In this document: piece after piece, positions 50,247 through 60,162 of the stretch | Position numbering within the stretch: the first letter of the stretch is position 1 | Layout: each line of letters begins with the position of its first letter | Source of the DNA: SZUA-320 sp963707875 | Lineage (GTDB): Bacteria; Gemmatimonadota; Gemmatimonadetes; Gemmatimonadales; GWC2-71-9 | DNA length: 64,000 bases | Assembly (NCBI GenBank): GCA_963707875.1 | Contig: CAVPRU010000014.1 | Location: 806,001-870,000 of the forward strand | Direction: 5' to 3' | Program-made: the position numbers and the translations under genes | Notes under the pieces: model-generated | The model's database searches: none | What the model was told of the DNA's origin: nothing | Seen by the model: the letters and a program-made list of their open reading frames with translations, nothing else

Positions 50247-53200
50247 ACCGCCGCCTTCGCCTCGTCACCGTGTTGTCGGTGCTTGCCGCCACGGTCCTCC
50301 CGACCCCCTCGCTGCACGCCCAGCCCGCCACCGGCACCGTGGTGCTCGATTCGGCCTTCCTGGCCGGGTACCGATGGCGCAACCTGGGCCCCGACCGCGG
50401 CGGCCGCTCGATCGCCGTCTCGCGGGGTGCAAGGGGCGACCCAACGAGGCCTATTTCGGCGCCGTCGGTGGCGGGCTCTGGAAGACCACCGACGGCGGCG
50501 AGAACTGGGCCCCGGTCACCGACTTCAAGATCACCTCCGCGTCGGTCGGCGCGGTGGCGGTGAGCGAGACCAACCCCGACCTCGTCTTCATCGGCACGGG
50601 CGAGACCTGCATCCGGGGCAACATCATGCCCGGGCGACGGTGTCTACCGGAGCCGCGATGCGGGGCAAGACCTGGGACCACGTCGGCTTCCGCGAGTCGC
50701 ACGGCATCTCCAAGATCCGCATCCACCCCACCAACCCGCGACATCATCTACGTGGCGTCGTTCGGAAAGTACAGCGCGCCCAGCGAGGAGCGCGGCGTGT
50801 TCAAGAGCACCGACGGCGGCGACACCTGGCGCCGGGTGCTGTTCCGGAACGACCAGACCGGCGCGATCGACATCGCCATCGACCGCAACAACCCCGACGT
50901 GCTCTACGCCTCCCTCTGGGAGGCGTTCCGCAAGGAATACACGATGTCGTCCGGCGGGCCGGGCAGCGGCATGTTCAAGAGCACCGACGGCGGCGAGACC
51001 TGGACCGAGATCACTCGGCAACCCGGGCCTGCCCGCAGGACGGGCTGGTGGGCCGGATCGGGCTGGCAGTCTCGAGCGCCAACTCGAACCGGGTCTATGC
51101 CCTGTTCGAGAACGACAACGGCGGGCTGTTCCGGAGCGACGACGCCGGCGCCACCTGGAAGCTGGTCAACGACAACCGGGCCATCCGGCAGCGGGCGTTC
51201 TACTACACCCACGTCTTCGCCGACCACCAGGACGCAGGACGTCGTCTACCTCCAGAACACCTCGCTGTTCCGGTCCACCGAACGGCGGCGACAGCACGGT
51301 GGTCATCAACAACGGCACGCACGGCGACTTCCACGATCTCTGGATCGATCCGGACGACCCGAGCCACCTGGTGGTCGGAAACGACGGCGGCGGCGCGGTC
51401 AGCATCGACACCGGCGGCCAGCTGGACCGACCAGGAGTTCTCCACCGCGCAGTTCTATCACGTCGTCACCACGGCGCACATGTGCCGTTCCACGTCTGCG
51501 GCTCCCAGCAGGACAACAGCACTCTCTGCCTGCCGTCCGACTGGAACGCCAGCCGGTTCGGCTTCGGTCGCGGCGGTGGTTGGCGGGCGCCGCCAGTCGC
51601 GATCGGTGACCGAGGGGTCGATGGATGTGGCCTATCGAGGCGGGCGGTGGCGAGCCGGGCTACATCGCCCCCGACCCGCTCGACCTGGACCGTCTTCTAT
51701 TCCGGGACCAACAACGGCCGCTACATCGACAAGTACAACCGGCGGCTCGGATACCTCGCGGGAGGTGAACGCCGTACCCCTGGTTCTACTCCGGCGAGCC
51801 GGCCAACGACCATCGTGGAGCGGTGGCAGTGGACGTTCCCGATCATCTTCTCGCCGCTCGATCCCAACACGCTGTACACCTCGTCGCAGCGGCTCTGGCG
51901 GACCACCGACGGCGGCAAGACCTGGGACCAGCTGAGTCGGCGACCTGACCCGCGCCGACCCCAGCACCCTGGGCCACTCCGGCGGCCCGATCACCGGCGA
52001 CATGAACGGGCCCGAGGTGTACGCGACCATCTTCGCGGTCGGGACCCGGCAAGGTCGACATCAACGTCATCTGGACCGGCTCGGACGACGGGCTGGTGCA
52101 CGTGACACGCGACGGCGGCAAGACCTGGACCAACGTCACCCCGCCCGACATGCCGGACTTCGGCCGAGTGAGCCAGATCGATGCCTCGGCGTTCGAAGCC
52201 GGGCGGGCCTATGTCGTCGGTCCGGCGACCGCTGCTGGATGACTTCGCGCCGTACATCTGGAAGACCAGCGACTACGGGCAGAGCTGGACCAGGATCGTC
52301 ACCGGCATCCGGGCCGACGCCTACGTCCACGCCGTGCGCGAGGATCCCGACCCGGCAGGGGCTGCTCTACGCCGCCACCCAGCACGGGGTCTACATCTCC
52401 TACGACGACGGGGCCCACTGGCAGGAGCTCAATCCGGCCCTGCCCGATCTCCCGATCGTCGACCTGATCGTCGAGCAGAACGAGCTGGTCATCGCGGCGC
52501 ACGGGCGCGGGTTCTGGATGCTCGACAACCTGGCCCCGCTCCGGCAGGCCGCCCCTGACTTCACCACCCGCCCTGTCACGCTGTTCGACCCGCCGGTGGC
52601 CTACCGCTCGGCCAACGGAGCGACGCTCTCGTGGTGGCTGGCGAAAGCACCCAAGGAGGCGCGGCTGGAGATCCTCGACGCCTCCGGCACCGTGGTACGG
52701 ACCTTCCTGTCAGCCGACTCGACCAGCGGAGCGGGACCGCTGGGCCGGGCCATCCCTGCCCGACCAAGGCCGGACTCAACTACATCCAGTGGGATCTGGC
52801 CACCACCCCCGCGGTGACCTTCCCGGGCATGATCCTCTGGGGCGTGCGAACCCTCTCGCCGCGTCGTCCCCCCGGGCCAGTATCACGGTGCGGCTCACCG
52901 CGGATGGCCGGAGTGAGACCACCTCGAGTGGAGGTCCGCCGGAACCCGTGGATCACCGACGTGACGGATGCCGACCTTCAGGCCCAGTACGAGTTCGGAC
53001 AGCAGATCCGCGACAGGGTCAACGAGGCCAACGGTGCGGTCATCGCCATCCGCGCAGTCAAGACCCAGCTCGCCGCACGACTGAAGGAGTCCGACTGATC
53101 CAGCGCTGGCGGCGGCCGCCAAGACCCTGGAGGACCAACGCCTCGGAAGTCGAAGCGCAGATCTACCAGGTGCAAGAACCGGAGCAACCAGGACCCGCTC

Positions 53201-53425
53201 AACTTCCCGATCAGGGTCAACAACCGGCTGGCGAACCTGCTCTCGATGTCGGAAGCCGGCGACGGCCGTCCCGGGAACGGGATGGAAGCGATGTTCGTGA
53301 TCATGGTGACAGAACTCAAGGGATACACCGACCGACTGGCGCAGATGTGGGCCACCGACCTGGCAGCGGTCAACCGGGAGTTGACCCGTCTCCGGCTGGC
53401 CCCAATCGACCGGACGGCACCATGA
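50237..53425 (+). pseudogene. VPS10/sortilin-like BNR propeller protein, frameshifted many times
   Basis: When the three frames are joined, the region encodes one secreted protein of about 1050 residues. It has signal peptide LVTVLSVLAATVLPTPSLHAQ, then a typical VPS10/BNR propeller with repeated KTTDGGENW, FKSTDGGDTWRRV, KSTDGGETW, FRSDDAGATWKLV and RTTDGGKTW units, a segment HVCGSQQDNSTLCLPSDW, and a helical tail ELKGYTDRLAQMW that ends at TGA 53423-53425, overlapping the kinase ATG. Frame changes occur near 50423, 50430, 50633, 50664, 50738, 51018, 51035, 51234, 51280, 51419, 51480 and repeatedly to about 53100. Most fit one inserted base, often a G beside a C-run. An intact paralogue lies at 60163. 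As written, no full product can be made. Confidence 0.85.
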
Positions 53426-56183
53426 CCGACCCGCTGGCCCGCCTGACCGCCGCCCTGGCCGACCGCTACCGGATCGAACGGGAGCTCGGCCAAGGGGGGA
53501 TGGCCACGGTCTACCTGGCGCATGACGTCAAGCACGACCGCCAGGTCGCGGTCAAGGTGCTCCGGCCTGAGCTCGCGGCCGTGATCGGCGCCGAGCGGTT
53601 TGTTCAGGAAATCAAGACCACGGCGAACCTGTCGCATCCCCACATCCTGCCACTGTTCGACTCCGGCACCGCCGACAGCTTCCTGTACTACGTCATGCCG
53701 TTCATTGACGGCGAGACGCTGCGCGGCAAGCTCAACCGGGAAACCCAGCTCGGCATCGAGGAAGCGGTCCGGATTACCCGCGAGGTGGCCGACGCGTTGG
53801 AGTACGCCCACCAGCACGGCGTGGTTCACCGGGACATCAAGCCGGAGAACATCCTGCTCCAGAACGGCCGGCCGATGGTGGCCGACTTCGGGATCGCCCT
53901 GGCGGTGAGCGCCGCGGCGGGGGGCAGGATGACCGAGACCGGACTCAGTCTGGGGACGCCGCACTACATGAGTCCGGAGCAGGCGACGGCGGAGAAGGAT
54001 TTGACGGCCCGAGCGGATATCTACTCGCTCGCCAGCGTGCTGTACGAGATGCTGACCGGCAGCCCGCCCCATGTTGGCGCCTCGGCGCAGCAGATCATCA
54101 TGAAGATCGTGACCGATCAGGCCCGACCGATCGGGGAGTTGCGGAAGTCGGTGCCGCCCCATGTGGCCGCGGCGACCGCCAAGGCGCTGGAGAAGCTGCC
54201 CGCCGATCGGTTCGAGAGCGCGGCGGCGTTCTCGGCGGCTCTGGCCAACCCGGGGTTCACCGTGGCGGGCACCACGGGCCGTGGCCGGCCGGTGCGCAGC
54301 GCTCGGAGGATTTCTGCCCCTGGTCCGATGGGGCATGGCTGCGGTGCTGGCCATGGTGGCGGTGACTGCTGCGGTCCTCATCTTCGGGGTAACGCCGCAG
54401 GAGCAGGAGGTGGTCCGATTCCACCTGCTCATCCCCAGCGGCGCCCGGTTGATGGACCAGAGTGGGGAAGATGCGCCGTTCGCGCTGTCCCCCGATGGAA
54501 CCCGTATCGTGTTGCCCTGTCCCCGGATGGGAGCTCGCATCGTCTACGCCGCGATCGACTCCGGGGCCGGGATCAGCCGGCTGTACATCCGCACCCTCGA
54601 TCAGATCGAGGGGACCCCCGATCCAGGGAACCGAGGACGCGATCGCACCGTTCTTCTCCCCCGATGGCCTCTGGGTGGGCTTCGCCACGAACGAGGACGA
54701 AAAGCTCAAGAAGGTCCCGGTGACCGGCGGCCCGGCTATCACCCTGGCTGAGGACGTGCAGAACGGGTTCGGGGGGCCTCATGGGGCGACGACGGCAATA
54801 TCATCTACATGACCCGCGGGTTCGGCCTTTCGCGGGTGCCGGGAACCGGCGGTGTCCCGGAGCGGCTTGCGACCGACGACAGCGCTGGCGATGCGATGTT
54901 CTGGCCCTCGGTCCTCCCCGGGGGCAAGGCCGTCCTCTACGAACGCTGCTTCGCCACCTGTACCACGACGGACCTGGCGGTGCTGGACCTTGCCACCGGA
55001 TCGATCGAGGTGGTGGTTCCCGGCGCGACACGAGGATGGTACATCCCCACTGGTCACCTGATCTATGCGACCGATAATGGCGCCGTCTATTCGGTTCCCT
55101 TCGACCCCTGACAGCCGCAAGGTCAGGGGCTCCCCCGTTCCGGTTCTCGACCAGGTTCGGGCCGGCGATGCCAACGGGTCCCGACTCGCCATCTCTCCGG
55201 CCGGTACCATGGTGTACCTGCCTGGGACAGCCTCCTCAGGCGAACAGCTGGTCGAGGTGGACCGATCGGGGAAGGAAAAGACGATCATCCCGGATTTTGG
55301 GCGGTTTGCGCATCCAAGATGGTCGCCCACCGGGGATCGTGTCGCCCTTTCCGTCGGTACTGAGGCCGGGAACCAGATCTGGATCTACGACCTGGGCTCG
55401 GAGACCCTTACTCAACTCACCTCTGAGGGGGCCAATGAGCGGCCCACTTGGTCGCCAGATGGGACTCGGATTGCCTATCGCCAATTCCCCGGTGGCCGAG
55501 CTCACCTCGCCTGGACCCCCGCCGATGGATCCGGTCCTTCGGAACCGGTCGAAGATACGGCCTCCGTCGGAAAAGGGGTGGGGGGGGCACCCCGGGAGGG
55601 CGGCGGGCACCACCTTCTGGACCCGGGATGGCGCCTGGATCGTGACGGATGGCCTGGCCGACTCCACCCGGAACGACGAGGACATCTTCGCGGTGAGCAC
55701 CGGTTCAGATCGGACCAGAAAGCCGGTGGTCTCGACCCCGGCGCAGGAGGAGACCGGGGCGGTCTCGCCGGATGGCAAGTGGATCGCCTACGGTTCTGAC
55801 GAGGGAGGCCAATGGCAGGTCTATGTCCGACCCTTCCTGCGAACCGGGGGGACGCTGGCTGGTGTCGACCGGAGGTGCCGCAACCCCGCTGTGGACCTCG
55901 AACTCCGAGGTCGTCTACGTCGACTTCTCCAGCAGAAGTCTGGTGGCCGCCACGCTCTCCTTCGGGACAACCGTTCGGGTCATCGACCGCATCCGGCTGT
56001 TTGGAATGGATCAATACTGAGTACGACGGCCAATCCACACCCAATTATGACGTTTCCAGGGACGGGAAGCGGTTCCTGATGTTGCGGGAGCAACGGTCGT
56101 CGGAACAGAATGTCGCGCCGATCGTGGTGCTCAACTGGTTTGAGGAAGTCAAGCGCAGGATGGCCGAACAGGGAGGGCGGTAG
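53422..56183 (+). pseudogene. Hanks-type Ser/Thr kinase with propeller, frameshifted after the kinase domain
   Basis: The ATG at 53422 overlaps the VPS10 stop. The first about 290 codons are an intact kinase: GQGGMATVYLAHD, VAVKVL, HRDIKPENILL (about 136), DFGIALA and SPEQATA. At about 54295 the frame shifts by one extra base and continues into the transmembrane helix (MAAVLAMVAVTAAVLIFGV) and PD40 propeller. Further shifts occur near 54620, 54780, 55108, 55570, 55850 and 56015. Joined, the protein would run to TAG 56181-56183 (KRRMAEQGGR) at about 910 residues, like its paralogues at 41.6 and 44.4 kb. Either the sequence has inserted-base errors or only a cytoplasmic kinase fragment is made. 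Confidence 0.85.
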
Positions 56184-56184
56184 A

Positions 56185-57442
56185 CTAGGGGGTGACCGCC
56201 GCCATCTTCCAGAAGGCGATCCCGCCGGCTCTGCAGCCCGACCTCGACCGACCCCACCCGGGTCAGGGCTCGCAGGTCATAGACATCGACCTTCCCGGGC
56301 GCCGCCCCGACGCTCTCGTTGCTCACAAAGGCATACCGGCTGTCGGGGCTCACCACCACGCCGTGAGTCACCGTGGTCGAACTCTGGAGCCGGATCAGGC
56401 TCCGTCCCTCGGTCAGGTCAAACACTTCGACCCCTCCACCCTGCTTTAGCGTGGCCACCAGCAGCTCCCCGTCCGGCGTCACATTCAGGTTGTACGGTCC
56501 CCTGCCGGTCGCGAACCGCCTGGTGAGCTTCCACTCGGCATGGTCCACTTCGAGGATCTCGTCGGCCTTGTTGCAGGCGACGTAGATCTTGTCCCCCCGG
56601 GCCGACGGCACCGCCCAGGTGGGCGAGCACGAGTTGGGTTCCATCTGGTGCCGCTCGCCCCGGTACCCGACGTCGGCGGGGTCGACTTCCGGGGCCACCT
56701 TCGGCTTCGCTCCCCCTGCCGGGTGCTGGTCGTGCCCACCTGCCGCACCCGCCATGTGACCGCGATCGTCGGCGGCCAATGGTCCTTCACGACCCTTCGC
56801 CAGACTGAACCGGCGCGACACCGTGAAGCTCCGGGTATCCATCTCCACCAGCTGGTCATCCATCATGCAGCCCGAGTAGTGGAACCGCCCGTCGGGACTG
56901 ATCCGGCTCCCATGCGGCATGGTGCAGGTGATGATCCGGGTCACCTCGGTGTGGGTCGGGGTGTACACCACCGAGAGCGAGGACGGGACCATGTCGCCGT
57001 GCAGGTTGAAGTTGGCCGCGATGGCGTAGAGCCCGTCGGGGGAAATATCGATCGACGCAGGAAAGTTGCCGAGCAGGGTGCCGGGGCCGACCAGGGTGTC
57101 GGGGCCCAGATGGTACCGCCAGTACTTGCCGTCAGGGAATCCGTGACCGGTGGTCATGTGGAGGTACTGGCCATCCCGGCTGATGACCAGGCCATGGGGG
57201 CCTTCCATCTCGGCGGCGAACTCCCCCACCCCGATGGTCTTTTCGACCACCGTGCCGTCGGGTCCGAACCGGATCCGATGGATCAGATCGGCCGATTCAG
57301 CGCCGACATAGACCCAGTAGTTGGCAGCCGGAGGGTCAGGAATCGTCCCGGTCGAGGGCTGGGCCGAGGCCGTTTCGGACAGGAGGTTCGCCAGGACGAG
57401 CAGAGGGAGTGACTTGCGCCAGGAAATCAGGGCCGGCATCAT
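56185..57442 (-). CDS. Secreted YncE/lactonase-type beta-propeller protein (one probable frameshift at the 3' end)
   Basis: An exported protein of about 420 residues with signal peptide LISWRKSLPLLVLANLLSETASA and a seven-bladed propeller of the YncE/surface-antigen type, seen in repeats such as HGLVISRDGQYLHMTTGHG, SIDISPDGLYAIAANFN, GPYNLNVTPDGELLVATLK and HGVVVSPDSRYAFVSNES. As written, the frame leaves the family pattern after VGSVEVGLQ and runs to 56045 across the end of the kinase gene. Removing one base near 56236 restores AGGIAFWKMAAVTP and a stop at 56185-56187, the usual ending. This is therefore the last event of the frameshift zone. Function is unknown; relatives bind ligands or handle metals. 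Confidence 0.8.
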
Positions 57443-57537
57443 TGGCAGTCCACAGTGGTTCAGAGTGATCGCGATCGTGATCCGGCACCCGCCGGCCACA
57501 CCCGCCCATCCCGTTCCGTCCGGAGTTGAGACCTGCC

Positions 57538-59631
57538 ATGAAGCTAACCCCGTCCCTTCCGCGTGCCAGGCGCCGGTCTGACCTTGGCCAGCGCCTGTCC
57601 GGCCTCGTGCGGCCCGGCCTCGTGCCGGCTCTCACGGCCCTCGCCCTGATCAGCCCGTTCACCGCTGGAGTGCTGAGCGCCCAGGAGCAGGTCCCGGTGG
57701 CACGGCTGGTGGCTGAGCCCGCCTCCCTCACTATGGTGGCCGGAACCTCGGCGCCGATGACTGTCCGGGCCCTCGATGCCGCCGGGCGGGCGATTCCAGA
57801 CGCGGTGGTTCGGGTGTTCGGGTCCCGGCGGGCGGTGGCCTGGAGCGAGGGCGTCGTCAGTGCCTTCCAGGCGGGCAGCCATGTCCTCACGGCAACTGCC
57901 GCTGGGGCGGGCGGGGCACCGATCACCCTGGAAATCCCAGTCACCGTGTCGTGGCCGGCGATCACCAGCCTCCAGATCGAGGCCCAGGAGGGTCGGCTCT
58001 ACACCGGCACCACGATGGCGCATGGGGTCCATGGCCTGCACCCGGATGGCAGTGAGCGGCCCAACCTCGAGGCCAGCTGGGAGAGCTCCAACCCCTCCGT
58101 CGCCTCGGTGGACCGGTTCGGCAATGTCCGAGGCCTCAAGCCGGGGTCGGTAACCATCACGGCCCGTGCGGGTGGGGCCACTGCTACCCGGAGCCACACC
58201 GTCGCGGCCAACCCGGTCACCAGTCTCGAGATCACCATCGGCGAGCCCGACCTGGCCACCGGCGACGTGATCCACCTGACCGCCACCACCCGTCGAAGCA
58301 ATGGCCAGGCGGTGGACGATGCGCCGATCTCCTGGAGCTACAGCTATGTGGCGGACGATTCCATCGCGCCCGCAGGGATTCCCGGCGGGGCGGGCATCAT
58401 CCAGTTCGGTCGGTTCACCGGCAACTACCCCGGGCAGTACACCCTGCTGGCCCGGTCGGGGAACCAGTTTGCCGAAAGGACGCTCCGGGTCCGGCAGCGG
58501 GACGCGCGGCGGCGGATCAGCGTCACCAGCCGCGGGAGCATCACCAACACCCATACCTCGGACCTGTGGCCCTGGACCGGCAAGGATGGCCGGGACTACG
58601 CCCTGGTGGGCACCTGGGGGGCCGACGGATACGCCTTCATCTTCGACATCACCAACCTGGACAACATCGTCAGGACCGATTCGATCCAGGTCAACGCCCG
58701 GACCATCAACGACGTGACCGTCAGCCCGGACGGCCGGTATGGGGTGCTCTCGCGCGAAGGGGCCAGCAATCGGATCAACGGGGTGGTGATCCTCGACCTG
58801 GCCAACCCGGCCCATCCGAAGATTGCTTCGACCTTCGACCAGGAACTCACCGGCGGCGTGCACAACATGTTCGCCACCAACGACCACCTGTTCGCGGTGT
58901 CCGGTGGAGCCAAGTACGTGATCATCGACGTGAAGGACATCTATGCGCCGAAGTATGTCAGTGAGTACCGGCACCCGAATGCCCGGCTGCACGATCTCTG
59001 GGTCCGGGATGGCATCGCCTATTCCGCCCAGGGCGGCGCCGGCACGGTGGTCGTGGACGTCGGCAACGGCAAGTACGGCGGCACCATCGAGAAGCCCAAG
59101 CTGATCACGGTGTACGGGGTGAACAGTGGGCACGAGATCTTCCCCTACGTCCAGCAGTCCACCGGGAGGACCTACCTCTTCATCGGTGACGAGGAGATGA
59201 ACCGGGCCGGCCGAGTCTGGGAGGGCACCAATTACTGGGGGGAGATGACCACGCCGGGGGGAGTGCCGCAGACCTCGGGCGGGTACCTGCACATCGTGGA
59301 CTTCACCGATCCGATGAATCCGATGGGGGTGGGGCGCTACCACCTGGAGGATTTCGGGGCCCACGACATCATTGTCGAGGACGACGTGCTGTACCACGCC
59401 TACTACGAGGGTGGGGTTCGGCTGGTGGACGTGTCGGGGGAGTTGCTGGGCAACCTGGCCGACCAGAACCGGGAGATCGCGGTGTTCAAGCCGTACGATC
59501 CAAAGGGCTTTACCCCGAACGCGGCCTTCGTGATGAACGCAATGCCATGGAAGGGGCACGTGCTCTTCACCGATTTCAACTCCGGGCTCTGGTCCGCCCG
59601 GCTCCAGCCCAAACGGGAACTGACGCCGTAA
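57538..59631 (+). CDS. Secreted Ig-like and LVIVD-repeat propeller protein
   Basis: A 697-residue exported protein. A long basic N-terminus and hydrophobic run (LVPALTALALISPFTAGVLSAQ) form the signal peptide. Residues about 50-300 hold Big_2-type Ig-like domains (LVAEPASLTMVAGTSAPMTV, ASWESSNPSVASVDRFGNVR). The rest is an LVIVD-repeat propeller with FIFDITNLDNIVRTDSI, GVVILDLANPAHPKIAST, YVIIDVKDIYAPKYVSEYRH and LHIVDFTDPMNPMGVGRYHL. Such proteins are surface-located and of unclear role. The gene diverges from the YncE-like gene with 95 nt between them, so both may be controlled together. A TTG at 57526 is an alternative start. Confidence 0.87.
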   Translation: MKLTPSLPRARRRSDLGQRLSGLVRPGLVPALTALALISPFTAGVLSAQEQVPVARLVAEPASLTMVAGTSAPMTVRALDAAGRAIPDAVVRVFGSRRAVAWSEGVVSAFQAGSHVLTATAAGAGGAPITLEIPVTVSWPAITSLQIEAQEGRLYTGTTMAHGVHGLHPDGSERPNLEASWESSNPSVASVDRFGNVRGLKPGSVTITARAGGATATRSHTVAANPVTSLEITIGEPDLATGDVIHLTATTRRSNGQAVDDAPISWSYSYVADDSIAPAGIPGGAGIIQFGRFTGNYPGQYTLLARSGNQFAERTLRVRQRDARRRISVTSRGSITNTHTSDLWPWTGKDGRDYALVGTWGADGYAFIFDITNLDNIVRTDSIQVNARTINDVTVSPDGRYGVLSREGASNRINGVVILDLANPAHPKIASTFDQELTGGVHNMFATNDHLFAVSGGAKYVIIDVKDIYAPKYVSEYRHPNARLHDLWVRDGIAYSAQGGAGTVVVDVGNGKYGGTIEKPKLITVYGVNSGHEIFPYVQQSTGRTYLFIGDEEMNRAGRVWEGTNYWGEMTTPGGVPQTSGGYLHIVDFTDPMNPMGVGRYHLEDFGAHDIIVEDDVLYHAYYEGGVRLVDVSGELLGNLADQNREIAVFKPYDPKGFTPNAAFVMNAMPWKGHVLFTDFNSGLWSARLQPKRELTP

Positions 59632-59707
59632 TCCTCGCCTCATCGGCGCAACCCACTGCAGGGAGAAGGATTGGCTCCGATCGGTATTGATCCCTGCGCC
59701 CTGGTGA

Positions 59708-59738
59708 CTTCGCGGTAGACCTTTTCGAAGCCGCGAAG
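59708..59738. repeat. Left palindrome with CTTCGCGG/CCGCGAAG arms
   Basis: CTTCGCGG (59708-59715) and CCGCGAAG (59731-59738) form an 8-bp stem with a 15-nt loop, about 12 nt before the GxxExxY relic. The arms match the core of the right-hand palindrome. Confidence 0.6.
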
Positions 59739-59749
59739 CCGCCAGGGGC

Positions 59750-60032
59750 GCGGCTGGCTCATGAGCTGCGCCCGCGGGGTTCCATGCCAGCGAAGAGGTG
59801 CCATACTGGGTCACCTTCGACGGCGTGACGCTCGAGATAGGGTGCCGGGCGGACCTGGGGTGGGCGAGGAAGAGATCATCGTCGAGAACAAGACGGTCAG
59901 GCCCTGGCGCCGATCCACGAATCGCAACCGCTGACGGACCTGAAGTTGTCTGGTCTCCGGCTGGGGGTCCTGATCAATTGGCATGTGCCGCTGATCAAAC
60001 AGGGAACTCGGAGGATGGTGAACAACCTCTGA
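59750..60032 (+). pseudogene. Degraded GxxExxY-family gene (PD-(D/E)XK nuclease-like)
   Basis: Joined from several frames, this segment encodes the C-terminal two thirds of a GxxExxY protein: RLAHELRPRG, VPCQR, then VPYWVTFDGVTLEIGCRADL, EEIIVENKTV (the E-x-K part of a PD-(D/E)XK-type active site), APIHESQPLTDLKLSGLRLG and VLINWHVPLIKQGTRRMVNN before TGA 60030-60032. The N-terminus with the name-giving motif is missing, and at least four frame changes separate the parts. The family is about 125 residues long and often occurs in many copies per genome. The open frame from 59798 covers only part of it. Confidence 0.75.
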
Positions 60033-60033
60033 A

Positions 60034-60087
60034 CCGCGAAGGCGCGAAGTACGCGAAGAACCCTCCGGGTACTTCGCGCCGTCGCGG
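60034..60087. repeat. Right palindrome with GCGAAG repeats
   Basis: CCGCGA (60034-60039) with TCGCGG (60082-60087) and GGCGCGAAGTA (60041-60051) with TACTTCGCGCC (60070-60080) form one long stem, starting 2 nt after the GxxExxY stop. The left arm holds three GCGAAG units. Confidence 0.7.
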
Positions 60088-60116
60088 AAAGCATCCCGTC
60101 AGGGCCCTCCCAAGGC

Positions 60117-60122
60117 TATAAT
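60117..60122 (+). promoter_or_regulatory. -10 element (TATAAT) before the VPS10 gene
   Basis: A consensus TATAAT lies 40 nt before the ATG at 60163. No clear -35 is seen. The following CAGGAACCCCC resembles CAGGAATCCCC in the leader of the kinase at 41.6 kb. Confidence 0.5.
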
Positions 60123-60162
60123 CAGGAACCCCCAGACCATTACCCGAAGACCTGGAACCCCC

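Larger units (their letters stand above)
59632..60162. other. Intergenic region holding a gene relic and palindromes
   Basis: This 531-nt gap contains a degraded GxxExxY gene (59750-60032), two palindromes sharing the CCGCGAAG/CTTCGCGG core on either side of it, and a TATAAT element before the VPS10 gene at 60163. No intact gene is present. Confidence 0.7.

Noticed and set aside
50237..53425. Programmed frameshifting in the VPS10 gene
   Set aside because: Known programmed sites are single and have slippery sequences and structures; about two dozen frame changes without a common slippery motif do not fit, and the neighbouring kinase and propeller genes are affected too.
57544..59814. A 756-codon minus-strand frame opposite the LVIVD protein
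   Set aside because: Antisense shadow of a gene with clear repeats and signal peptide; no family pattern or start site.
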